From assembly GCA_902766585.1 (NCBI GenBank), contig CACXDV010000050.1, positions 1-11,256 on the forward strand: 11,256 nucleotides of DNA, given 5' to 3'. Origin of the DNA: an uncultured Ruminococcus sp. Its GTDB lineage: Bacteria > Bacillota > Clostridia > Oscillospirales > Acutalibacteraceae. The position numbers were made by a program, and so were the translations under genes. Below are positions 1 to 7,057 of this stretch, piece after piece. How positions within the stretch are numbered: position 1 is the first letter of the stretch; each line of letters opens with the position of its first letter. The notes beneath the pieces are model-generated. The model was not told where the DNA came from. It did not search any database and was given only the letters and a program-made list of their open reading frames with translations.

Positions 1-453
1 TCCTCTCTCGATGATGAAAAAATTTTTCTTCTGAATAATTACATACTCAACGGCGGATATGATACAGTAAACGGCTTGAAGGTATTGTCAAAGGATCAAA
101 GACAGGCTATCCTCGAATACCTTCAGGACTGTCCGATATATGAATCCGTCTGCATAGACGACAGGGACTTTCTGCTCGTTCACAGCGGTATTGATAATTA
201 TACTCCCGGCAAGCCCATTTCAGAATATACAGAGGACGAATTATTATGGGCATGGCCGAATCTTACTGATGAATACTCCGATGAATTTATGACCGTATTC
301 GGACACACGCCTACATCCTCATTCGGCAAGGAATACAAAGGAAAAATAATCAAAACCAAAACATGGATAGACATTGACGTTGGAGCAGGCTCAGGCGAAG
401 AACCCATCCTTCTTAGACTCGACGATATGAAGGAATTCAGACTGACAAAGTAA
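1..453 (+). CDS. Metallophosphoesterase (calcineurin-like / PP2A-like), 3' part only
   Basis: The reading frame is open from base 1 and ends at TAA 451-453, so about 150 C-terminal residues are visible and the true start lies outside the window. An internal TTG at 76 could be read as a start, but coding sequence continues upstream of it and it has no ribosome binding site. Two C-terminal metal-site motifs of the calcineurin-like phosphoesterase superfamily are present: LLVHSGI (PP2A-type enzymes have a VHAG-like motif here) and VFGHTPT, the final GH motif. They are followed by an IDIDVGAG segment typical of the closing beta strands. The N-terminal DxH, GDxxD and GNHD motifs would lie upstream and cannot be checked. 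Family members hydrolyse phosphoproteins or dinucleoside polyphosphates using two metal ions; the substrate cannot be decided here. The gene converges on clpE, with a hairpin terminator 16 bp after its stop. Confidence 0.8.
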   Translation, partial: SSLDDEKIFLLNNYILNGGYDTVNGLKVLSKDQRQAILEYLQDCPIYESVCIDDRDFLLVHSGIDNYTPGKPISEYTEDELLWAWPNLTDEYSDEFMTVFGHTPTSSFGKEYKGKIIKTKTWIDIDVGAGSGEEPILLRLDDMKEFRLTK

Positions 454-468
454 ATAACCGTACAAAAA

Positions 469-502
469 AAGACACCCTATCAGATCTCTGACAAGGTGTC
501 TT
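469..502. terminator. Bidirectional intrinsic terminator between the phosphoesterase gene and clpE
   Basis: AAGACACC (469-476) pairs with GGTGTCTT (495-502) in an 8-bp stem. An A-run lies on the left (464-470) and a T-rich stretch on the right (501-512). It sits between two convergent stop codons (453 and 532), so it can end transcripts from both directions. Confidence 0.75.
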
Positions 503-531
503 GATTTTATTTCAGATACAAAACAAATGAA

Positions 532-2868
532 TCATTCGGTAATTTCCAGCTTTACTGCCTCGGCAGGCTCGCCCTCTGTTGTCACCTTGATTGAGCTTAT
601 CAAACCAGTATGGCTTTCAACGATAGCATTGGCGATCTTGTCCTCGACCTCCTTGCGGATGAGGTTGCGGAGATCTCTCGCACCGCTCGGACCGCCGTAA
701 GCCTTCTTTGCAAGGTATCTTCTTGCTTCATCATCATAGCTGAATGCGATACCCTTTTCGCTGAGAGCATCCGTATATTCATCAAGCATCAGCTTGCTGA
801 TATCAAAGAAATCATCCTCTGTAAGCTGCTTAAAGACAATGATATCATCAACACGGCTAAGGAATTCGGGACGAAGGAACTCGGACAGAGCCTTTCTTAC
901 CTTTTCATTCGTTGCCTCTGCCTGTGTCTTTGCAAAGCCGAGAGCGCCCTCCTTGCGTTCACTTCCCGCATTAGAGGTCATAACGATAACGGTATTGCTG
1001 AAATTGACCTTTCTGCCCTGAGCATCAGTCAGAACGCCCTCATCAAGTATCTGGAGCAGAATATTGAGAACATCAGGATGTGCCTTCTCTATCTCATCGA
1101 ACAGAAGGACGGAATAAGGTCTTCTTCTTACCTTTTCGGTAACCTGTCCTGCCTCCTCATAGCCTACATAACCCGGAGGGGAACCGATGATCTTTGAAAC
1201 GGAGTGCTTTTCCATGAACTCGGACATATCAAGACGGATAAGCGTTTCGGGTGTATTGAACAGCTCGGTCGAAAGCACCTTGACAAGCTCGGTCTTTCCT
1301 ACGCCTGTCGGACCTACAAATATAAATGAAGCAGGTCTTCTTCTCGGGCTGATCTGTACACGGCTGCGCTTTACCGCTGCAGCAAGCGCATCAACAGCTT
1401 CATCCTGACCGATAACCTTTGATTTGAGGACATTTCCGAGGTCGGCAAGCTTATTCAGCTCATTCTCTCTGACCTTGGATGCCGGAATACCTGTCCACAG
1501 TTCGATAACATGAGCAATATCCTCCTCAGTTACCTGCGTGAAAAGCTCATCCTTATCCATAGCGGACAATTCATCATTCAGTCTTGCTATCTCGCATTTC
1601 AGATTAGCTACCTTTTCATAGTTTATCTCATCCTCGGACTGGAGAACTCCAAGCTCGTCATTAAGCTCCTTAAGCTTGTCCGTGGCTGAGTCATAATCCT
1701 CTAATTTTGTATTTCTGAGTGACGCATAGGTACATGATTCATCAAGAAGGTCTATTGCCTTATCGGGAAGGAATCTGTCTGTAATATACCTTTCCGCAAG
1801 AACAACGGTCTTTCTTACGATATCATCACTCATCTTTACACGGTGATAATCCTCGTAATAATCCTTAACACCTGCAATTACCTCTATGGTATCCTGAACC
1901 GACGGCTCGGCTACCGTTACAGGCTGAAAACGTCTCTCAAGCGCCGCATCCTTCTCAATGTACTTTCTGTACTCATTAAAGGTCGTTGCGCCGACTACCT
2001 GTATCTCTCCTCTTGACAGAGCAGGCTTCATAATATTTGCGGCATTCATTGAGCCTTCCGATTCACCTGTTCCTACAAGGCTGTGTACCTCGTCAATGAA
2101 AAGGATAACATTTCCTGATTCCTTGACCTCATTGATAAGGCCCTTGATACGGCTTTCAAACTGTCCTCTGAACTGCGTTCCGGCAACAAGAGAGGTAAGA
2201 TCAAGAAGCTGTACCTCCTTATCCTTGAGCCTGTGGGGAACGTCTCCGGAGGCGATCCTCTGAGCAAGTCCCTCTGCTATGGCAGTTTTACCTACGCCGG
2301 GTTCACCTATAAGACAGGGGTTATTCTTTGTACGGCGGGAAAGTATCTGTATAACTCTGTCTATCTCCTTTTCCCTTCCGATGATCCTGTCAAGCTCACC
2401 GTCAGCAGCGCGCTTTGTCAGATCTGTGCAGTAAGCCTCGATATGCTTTCTCGGCTTGCGTCTTTTCTTTGGATTTGAACTCTTGCGTTCGTCAGGCTTT
2501 TTTCCATTTTCCTTGCCGTTGAGCTTTTCGCCGGGTTCCTTGGAATTGAACAGATTTTTGAAAAACGGCGGGAAGGTCGGCGCGCCTCCGCGACTGAAAT
2601 CATCATCATCTTCTTCTGATTCTTCATCACCGATTCCTGCAAATTCCTCTACATCCTTAAAGATATCAGAATCTATAATATTATCCATCTGATCCTGAAG
2701 CTCGTTGAGCATATCCTCATTTATACCCATTTTTTCCATTATTTCGGTGACAGGCTTGATACCCATTTCCTTTGCACAAACAAGACAGTATCCCTTAGAG
2801 GCAGAACTGTCATCAGGCTTTGAAACAAATACAACAGCCGGTCTCTTCTTACATTTATCACACAGCAT
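532..2868 (-). CDS. clpE: ATP-dependent Clp protease ATP-binding subunit, ClpE type
   Basis: This is a 778-residue class I Clp/Hsp100 unfoldase, expected to feed unfolded proteins to the ClpP peptidase in the cytosol. It lacks the usual Clp-N double repeat. Instead it opens with a C4 zinc finger (C3, C6, C28, C31), the hallmark of ClpE and also of McsA. A linker follows with an acidic run (about 80-90) and a basic cluster (about 132-142). AAA1 has Walker A GEPGVGKT (188-195), Walker B ILFIDE (255-260) and an ALERRF arginine-finger region (309-314). A short coiled middle domain with a UVR-like stretch spans about 395-440. AAA2 has Walker A GPTGVGKT (519-526), Walker B VLLFDE (587-592), an LGF tripeptide (643-645) where the ClpP-docking loop is expected, and sensor-2 GAR (729-731). 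The ATG is preceded by AGGGAG 10 nt upstream. ClpC is the alternative name, but the zinc finger in place of Clp-N favours ClpE. Confidence 0.88.
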   Translation of the reverse strand: MLCDKCKKRPAVVFVSKPDDSSASKGYCLVCAKEMGIKPVTEIMEKMGINEDMLNELQDQMDNIIDSDIFKDVEEFAGIGDEESEEDDDDFSRGGAPTFPPFFKNLFNSKEPGEKLNGKENGKKPDERKSSNPKKRRKPRKHIEAYCTDLTKRAADGELDRIIGREKEIDRVIQILSRRTKNNPCLIGEPGVGKTAIAEGLAQRIASGDVPHRLKDKEVQLLDLTSLVAGTQFRGQFESRIKGLINEVKESGNVILFIDEVHSLVGTGESEGSMNAANIMKPALSRGEIQVVGATTFNEYRKYIEKDAALERRFQPVTVAEPSVQDTIEVIAGVKDYYEDYHRVKMSDDIVRKTVVLAERYITDRFLPDKAIDLLDESCTYASLRNTKLEDYDSATDKLKELNDELGVLQSEDEINYEKVANLKCEIARLNDELSAMDKDELFTQVTEEDIAHVIELWTGIPASKVRENELNKLADLGNVLKSKVIGQDEAVDALAAAVKRSRVQISPRRRPASFIFVGPTGVGKTELVKVLSTELFNTPETLIRLDMSEFMEKHSVSKIIGSPPGYVGYEEAGQVTEKVRRRPYSVLLFDEIEKAHPDVLNILLQILDEGVLTDAQGRKVNFSNTVIVMTSNAGSERKEGALGFAKTQAEATNEKVRKALSEFLRPEFLSRVDDIIVFKQLTEDDFFDISKLMLDEYTDALSEKGIAFSYDDEARRYLAKKAYGGPSGARDLRNLIRKEVEDKIANAIVESHTGLISSIKVTTEGEPAEAVKLEITE

Positions 2869-2921
2869 AGTTTACTATCTCCCTTCATCCTTTTTTCATA
2901 CGCTTATTTCGTATACACCTT

Positions 2922-2951
2922 ATAATAGCACATTTTAAGCGTGATTGTCTA
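2922..2951 (-). promoter_or_regulatory. Candidate sigma-A promoter of clpE
   Basis: Read on the minus strand, TAGACA (2951-2946) is followed after 18 bp by TATTAT (2927-2922), placing a start near 2915, about 47 nt before the ATG. Just downstream lies a small inverted repeat, ATACG/CGTAT (2898-2902 and 2910-2914), which could be an operator. I see no CtsR heptad repeat and no CIRCE element here. Confidence 0.55.
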
Positions 2952-3011
2952 TACTAATTAAAAATAAAATATTATTCCTTTGCAATAAATTGTATATTCA
3001 ACTAAAAGATT

Positions 3012-3037
3012 CTCCCCTTTCCGCATGAAAAGAGGAG
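3012..3037 (-). terminator. Intrinsic terminator of the carboxypeptidase-cvpA operon
   Basis: On the minus strand a 9-bp stem (3037-3029 with 3020-3012, including one G-U pair) has an 8-nt loop and is followed by AATCTTTTA. It begins 13 nt after the cvpA stop codon. The T-run is interrupted, so strength is uncertain. Confidence 0.55.
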
Positions 3038-3050
3038 ATAAGGCTATGTT

Positions 3051-3770
3051 TTATTGCGAATTGACTATTATTGAAACTATCTGATCCGGAACATTGAACT
3101 GATATATGTATTTATACAAAAATGATTTATCTATTCCTATACGCAGTGCCCTCGACGATTCTTCGGGGAGAAATACGACAAGCAGATAAAGCACAAATGA
3201 CAGGAACATGATTATTACAACTGCGGCAAGAATACCGAGAACAGCGCCTCCGATCCTGTCTGCCGGCTTAAGCCCCGTGATATCCACAGCCGTAGTCAGG
3301 GATTTCGTTGCTAATGAAATAATTGCGGCACAAACCGTAAAAACTGCTATTGCAAGTATAACTGTAACAAGCCTTAGCACCGCAGGTCTTATCATTCCCT
3401 CAACAAGAGCAGGTACCTCTATTGAGGCGGAACCTATAGCCATAGCTATATCAGTTTTAGTGATATTCATTATGCTCATAATATTCTGAAAATATTCAGG
3501 GCAGTTATCGACCATCTCAGATGCGATATCACCGGCAGTCTGAGCAAGCCTTTCCGGCGGCATACAGTTTTCAAAAAATTCAATTATTCTTTTCTGCATA
3601 AAACTGTAATAGAGCTGCTGCGCAAGGAAGGAACCCACAAGAGCAGCCGCTATTGCGGATACTGCAACTCCGCAGAAATGAACAAGAATATTGATAACTC
3701 CTCTTCTGTATCCGTTGATAACAAAAACCGCTATGACCAGAAGAACCACTATATCCATAAAAATACTCAC
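3051..3770 (-). CDS. CvpA-family integral membrane protein
   Basis: The product is a 239-residue hydrophobic protein with about four membrane segments (roughly 3-19, 28-51, 131-155 and 173-201). It matches the CvpA layout: a GYRRG motif after the first helix (about 20-24) and a D-x-x-G-G-x-x-x-G motif (about 171-179) entering the last helix. Family members are inner-membrane proteins first linked to colicin V production in E. coli and later to envelope stress; the molecular function is unsettled. The start is GTG at 3770, chosen because GGAGG lies 8 nt upstream; the in-frame ATG at codon 5 would be about 20 nt away. Only 24 bp separate it from the upstream carboxypeptidase gene and no promoter is visible between them, so both are probably on one transcript. 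The roughly 75 residues between helices 2 and 3 (52-130) are mostly non-hydrophobic, with a short run near 105-125. Confidence 0.8.
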   Translation of the reverse strand: MSIFMDIVVLLVIAVFVINGYRRGVINILVHFCGVAVSAIAAALVGSFLAQQLYYSFMQKRIIEFFENCMPPERLAQTAGDIASEMVDNCPEYFQNIMSIMNITKTDIAMAIGSASIEVPALVEGMIRPAVLRLVTVILAIAVFTVCAAIISLATKSLTTAVDITGLKPADRIGGAVLGILAAVVIIMFLSFVLYLLVVFLPEESSRALRIGIDKSFLYKYIYQFNVPDQIVSIIVNSQ

Positions 3771-3794
3771 AGTTCATACCTCCAGATACATTTA

Positions 3795-5237
3795 TCAGAA
3801 TCCGACATCCGCTTCGCTGCCCTCATTACTGTATGTGTAATCAAGACCATATGCAGCAAAGCCCTGCTTAAACAAACGATTTGCATCATCATATTTTGTA
3901 TACATAGTATAGCCGAACATTATAACCGCTATCATTGTATGCCCGTCAACAGTTGCCGAGCATACGACAGAGGTTCCGGCTTCATCCGTATATCCTGTCT
4001 TTACGCCGTCACAGAATTTTGAATACTGCGGCGCATCGGGATTGAGCATCCTGTTTGAATTTGTCCAGTAAAGCGTTTCGGGCTTATAAACAAATTCCTC
4101 TTCGCTTTCATCTTCGGAGCCTTCAGCTTCACCTGAGCTTTCTTCTTCCGATACGGTGGAGGCTGCTTCACTGCTGCCGCTTTCATTTTTACTGCTTTCC
4201 TCAGTACTGCTCTGAGAAACGCTGCTCTCCTCAGAAGGTTCATATTCAATAACGTCCCATTCTGCCTCGTACTTGCAGACAGAATTTTTTACAAGCGGAA
4301 CGGTACGCGCATATGCCGCTATCTTCGCAAGATCCTCGGCACAGGTATAATGGTCATCATCATGCCAGCCGTCCGGCGTAACATAATGAGTACCACTGCA
4401 GCCTATTTCCTTTGCCGCCTTATTAACAAGCTCCATAAAGATCTTCACAGCCTCTTCATCCGAAAGATCATTATTTCCCGTATATATTTTAGCCGCATTG
4501 ACAGCTATAGTATATGCCGCATCATTTCCGGAGGGAAGCATAAGTCCGTCCATAAGTGACTCAAAGGTAAGCTTCATTCCCTTAACAAGACCTGCCGTAC
4601 TTGAATCCCAGTTTATGAGCTTTATCTCATCACCTACGGTGATCACTGTCTCCGGAGGGATTATCTTTGCGCCGACAATAGCGGTAAGCATTTTAGTTGT
4701 GCTTGCAGGATAGCATTTTTCCTTGCCTTTTTTCTGATATAATACCTTATCGGCGTTGACATCATACAGTAAAACGTATTTTGCAAGTATCTGTCCGTCA
4801 AGCGTTTCCTTGACATTTTTCGGAAGCACCGTTTCGTCAAATTTGAATTCGCCTGTCGGCTCAAATGTAAGCTCAGGTTCCTTTGAGCTTTCCTCCTCAA
4901 CAGAAGTCACAGAGCTGGTTTTTACCGTATAAAAGGATTCCTGAGAGCTTTCAGTAGCAACAGGAGAGCCGCCTTGCCCGAAGGCTCCTGTCAGAGCTGC
5001 CACTCCGATACAGCCGATCAGAAGTATTGCACAGCATAGTGCTATTACAAGAACCTTTTTGCCGCCATTGCTGCTCTTGACCTCCGGTTCATGGTACCTT
5101 GGCATTTCCGGTGCCTTTTGCGCGTCCGGTTCCCTGCGCGGAGCAGAAGACCTGACCGGCTCATTGCTGCCGGATTCAAAATTTTTCAATACCGAATAGA
5201 CATCAACATATTCTTCATCTTTATTATTCTCTGACAT
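3795..5237 (-). CDS. Membrane-anchored D-alanyl-D-alanine carboxypeptidase (low-molecular-weight PBP, peptidase S11)
   Basis: This is a serine D,D-carboxypeptidase of the DacA/DacF family, which removes the terminal D-Ala from peptidoglycan stem peptides outside the membrane. From ATG 5237 it has 480 residues. The family triad is present: STTK (179-182, nucleophile S179), SGN (236-238) and KTG (413-415). The order is a cytoplasmic N-tail of about 60 residues, one membrane helix (61-83), a Ser/Thr/Glu-rich stalk (about 94-123), then the catalytic domain. Between SGN and KTG lies a Ser/Glu low-complexity insert of about 48 residues (334-381). The protein ends about 65 residues after KTG, so the PBP5-type C-terminal beta domain appears absent. 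The frame opens at a GTG at 5285, but that codon lies too close to the predicted transcription start and its upstream GGA is badly spaced. ATG 5237 has AAAGGGA about 6 nt upstream. It is first in an operon with the cvpA-like gene. Confidence 0.85.
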   Translation of the reverse strand: MSENNKDEEYVDVYSVLKNFESGSNEPVRSSAPRREPDAQKAPEMPRYHEPEVKSSNGGKKVLVIALCCAILLIGCIGVAALTGAFGQGGSPVATESSQESFYTVKTSSVTSVEEESSKEPELTFEPTGEFKFDETVLPKNVKETLDGQILAKYVLLYDVNADKVLYQKKGKEKCYPASTTKMLTAIVGAKIIPPETVITVGDEIKLINWDSSTAGLVKGMKLTFESLMDGLMLPSGNDAAYTIAVNAAKIYTGNNDLSDEEAVKIFMELVNKAAKEIGCSGTHYVTPDGWHDDDHYTCAEDLAKIAAYARTVPLVKNSVCKYEAEWDVIEYEPSEESSVSQSSTEESSKNESGSSEAASTVSEEESSGEAEGSEDESEEEFVYKPETLYWTNSNRMLNPDAPQYSKFCDGVKTGYTDEAGTSVVCSATVDGHTMIAVIMFGYTMYTKYDDANRLFKQGFAAYGLDYTYSNEGSEADVGF

Positions 5238-5307
5238 AGCAAATCCCTTTCCGGTCATATGATCTGATTTATCGTCAATAGCCACATCCTATAATGACAC
5301 AGTATAT

Positions 5308-5336
5308 ATTATGCCATTATCAACTTTGACTGTCAA
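5308..5336 (-). promoter_or_regulatory. Sigma-A-type promoter of the carboxypeptidase-cvpA operon
   Basis: On the minus strand a perfect TTGACA (5336-5331) is followed after 17 bp by CATAAT (5313-5308, five of six consensus bases). The predicted start near 5301 gives a leader of about 64 nt to the ATG at 5237. Confidence 0.65.
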
Positions 5337-5463
5337 TCGGAATAATGCTACAATATTTTTTCATATTTCCGGTTTTTTTATAAAAAAAACGTTCCGATTT
5401 ATGTACAGTTTTTTCCATTTTATGACCTCAGAGGAAATTATTTATAAAAGTTTACTCATTTCC

Positions 5464-5492
5464 TTGAAAAACGGTTTAAAATATTGTAGAAT
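5464..5492 (+). promoter_or_regulatory. Upstream promoter P1 of pgi
   Basis: TTGAAA (5464-5469), a 17-bp spacer and TAGAAT (5487-5492) fit a sigma-A promoter with a start near 5499, about 63 nt before the pgi ATG. Confidence 0.6.
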
Positions 5493-5523
5493 AGATTCAT
5501 ACACCGAAAACTAAATGCTGCGG

Positions 5524-5532
5524 TGGTATAAT
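5524..5532 (+). promoter_or_regulatory. Possible second promoter P2 of pgi (extended -10)
   Basis: TGG followed directly by a perfect TATAAT (5527-5532) is an extended -10 element. The -35 position (about 5504-5509) reads CCGAAA and is poor, as extended -10 promoters often allow. A start near 5539 would leave a leader of about 23 nt that still carries the AAGGAGG site. Confidence 0.45.
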
Positions 5533-5561
5533 ATGCTTCATGCATCAAGGAGGAAATAATT

Positions 5562-6899
5562 ATGTCCGTTACATTAAGTGATAAGCACGTTAAGCAATTT
5601 ATCAGCGATGAGGAATACACCGCTATTGCTCCTCAGATCGCTGCTGCCCATGAGCTTCTCCATTCAAAAAAGGGCCTCGGAAATGATTTTACCGGCTGGG
5701 TAGATCTTCCCGTGGATTACGATAAGGAGGAGTTTGACCGTATCAAAAAGGCTGCCGAAAAAATCAAGAGCAATACCGATGTATTTGTTGTTATAGGCAT
5801 CGGCGGTTCATACCTCGGCGCCCGCGCTGCAATCGAATTTCTTAAATCCCCCAACTACAATGCGATCAAAAAGGATACTCCCGACATTTACTTCACAGGA
5901 AACTCTATCAGCTCTACTGCTCTCAGCGAGCTTCTCCAGATCTGTGAGGGACGTGACGTTTCCATCAATATGATCTCAAAATCAGGCACTACAACTGAGC
6001 CTGCTATTGCTTTCCGCGTATTCCGCGAGCTTCTTGAAAAGAAATACGGCAAGGAAGGCGCTAAGGAAAGAATTTTCTGTACCACAGACAAGGCAAAGGG
6101 TACTCTTAAGCAGCTTGCTACAAAGGAAGGCTATGAGACCTTTGTCGTACCGGATGACGTAGGCGGACGCTACAGCGTTCTTACTGCTGTCGGTCTTCTT
6201 CCTATCGCTGTTGCCGGCGCGGATATAGACGCTCTTATGGGCGGCGCTGCAAAGGCAAGAGAAGAGCTTATGTCTACTGATATCGACAAGAATGACTGCT
6301 ACAAATATGCGGCTATCAGAAATATCCTTTACAGAAAGGGTAAGGCTATTGAGCTTCTCGTAAGCTACGAGCCGTCCTTCACCATGATGAACGAATGGTG
6401 GAAGCAGCTCTTCGGCGAAAGTGAAGGCAAGGATCAGAAGGGACTCTTCCCCGCTTCCGTAGTATTCTCTACAGACCTTCATTCTATGGGACAGTTCATT
6501 CAGGACGGTTCACGCACAATGTTTGAGACAGTTGTACAGATCGAAAAGCCCAAATATGAGCTTACGATCGGCACCGATCCCGAAAATGTTGACGGCCTTA
6601 ACTTCCTCGCCGGCAAAACCGTTGACTTCGTAAATAAAAAAGCATTTGAGGGTACTGTGCTTGCTCATACTGACGGCCGCGTTCCCAATGTTATCCTTAA
6701 TATGGAAAACACAAGCGAGACTGAACTTGGCTATCTTATCTACTTCTTTGAAAAAGCCTGCGCTATAAGCGGCTATACTCTCGGCATCAATCCCTTCAAT
6801 CAGCCCGGCGTTGAAAGCTACAAAAAGAATATGTTCGCTCTCCTCGGCAAGCCCGGTTATGAGGATCAGAAGGAAGCTCTTGAAGCAAGGCTTAAATAA
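5562..6899 (+). CDS. pgi: Glucose-6-phosphate isomerase
   Basis: Pgi interconverts glucose 6-phosphate and fructose 6-phosphate in the cytosol, the second step of glycolysis, and runs in reverse for gluconeogenesis. The 445-residue protein has the usual length of the short bacterial form. Visible motifs are the sugar-phosphate-binding GIGGSYLGA (79-87) and SKSGTTTEP (139-147), family signature 1 at DDVGGRYSVLTAVG (198-211), GESEGK with the likely catalytic E286 (285-290), H307 in DLHSMGQ, and signature 2 in NPFNQPGVESYKK (410-422), ending with the conserved K421. All key residues expected in an active enzyme are present. The ATG has AAGGAGG (5547-5553) 8 nt upstream. Two candidate promoters precede it, divergent from the carboxypeptidase operon. 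I see no strong terminator after it, only a 4-bp hairpin near 6920-6932, so some read-through into the next gene is possible. Confidence 0.97.
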   Translation: MSVTLSDKHVKQFISDEEYTAIAPQIAAAHELLHSKKGLGNDFTGWVDLPVDYDKEEFDRIKKAAEKIKSNTDVFVVIGIGGSYLGARAAIEFLKSPNYNAIKKDTPDIYFTGNSISSTALSELLQICEGRDVSINMISKSGTTTEPAIAFRVFRELLEKKYGKEGAKERIFCTTDKAKGTLKQLATKEGYETFVVPDDVGGRYSVLTAVGLLPIAVAGADIDALMGGAAKAREELMSTDIDKNDCYKYAAIRNILYRKGKAIELLVSYEPSFTMMNEWWKQLFGESEGKDQKGLFPASVVFSTDLHSMGQFIQDGSRTMFETVVQIEKPKYELTIGTDPENVDGLNFLAGKTVDFVNKKAFEGTVLAHTDGRVPNVILNMENTSETELGYLIYFFEKACAISGYTLGINPFNQPGVESYKKNMFALLGKPGYEDQKEALEARLK

Positions 6900-6939
6900 A
6901 ATTTTGTTTAAAATAATTGTAGCTTTATGCTAAAAACGG

Positions 6940-6968
6940 TTGACAGTTAAGCAAAATTAATATAAAAT
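6940..6968 (+). promoter_or_regulatory. Promoter of the small P-loop gene, flanked by direct repeats
   Basis: A perfect TTGACA (6940-6945), a 17-bp spacer and TAAAAT (6963-6968) predict a start near 6975, about 83 nt before the ATG. The 10-base word TTAAGCAAAA occurs inside the spacer (6947-6956) and again at the predicted start (6973-6982), 26 bp apart. This could be a pair of operator half-sites. Confidence 0.65.
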
Positions 6969-7057
6969 AGAATTAAGCAAAACATATTTTATGCAATTAT
7001 CTCTCCTTACAGCTCTCCGCTGTGGGAATGTATCAATTTTAAGGAGGCAAAACTATT

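Noticed and set aside
610..1197. A 195-codon plus-strand open frame opposite clpE
   Set aside because: It lies wholly antisense to the conserved AAA2 part of ClpE, has no ribosome binding site or recognisable motif, and looks like a codon-composition shadow.
2898..2914. CIRCE or CtsR operator upstream of clpE
   Set aside because: The inverted repeat has only 5-bp arms and matches neither the CIRCE nor the CtsR consensus; it is kept only as an unassigned repeat.
5238..5285. Extension of the carboxypeptidase to the upstream GTG at 5285
   Set aside because: The GTG is about 16 nt from the predicted transcription start with poor ribosome binding site spacing; ATG 5237 has a properly placed AAAGGGA.
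5321..5336. CtsR-like GTCAAA word near the carboxypeptidase promoter
   Set aside because: Only one half-site-like word is seen and it overlaps the -35 box; there is no second heptad at the proper spacing.
5311..5514. A 67-codon plus-strand open frame in the region between the carboxypeptidase gene and pgi
   Set aside because: It runs across the promoters of both neighbours, has no Shine-Dalgarno sequence, and is rich in Phe/Ile/Lys as expected from AT-rich non-coding DNA.
5982..6482. A 166-codon minus-strand open frame opposite pgi
   Set aside because: It overlaps conserved Pgi motifs on the other strand and has no supporting start signals.
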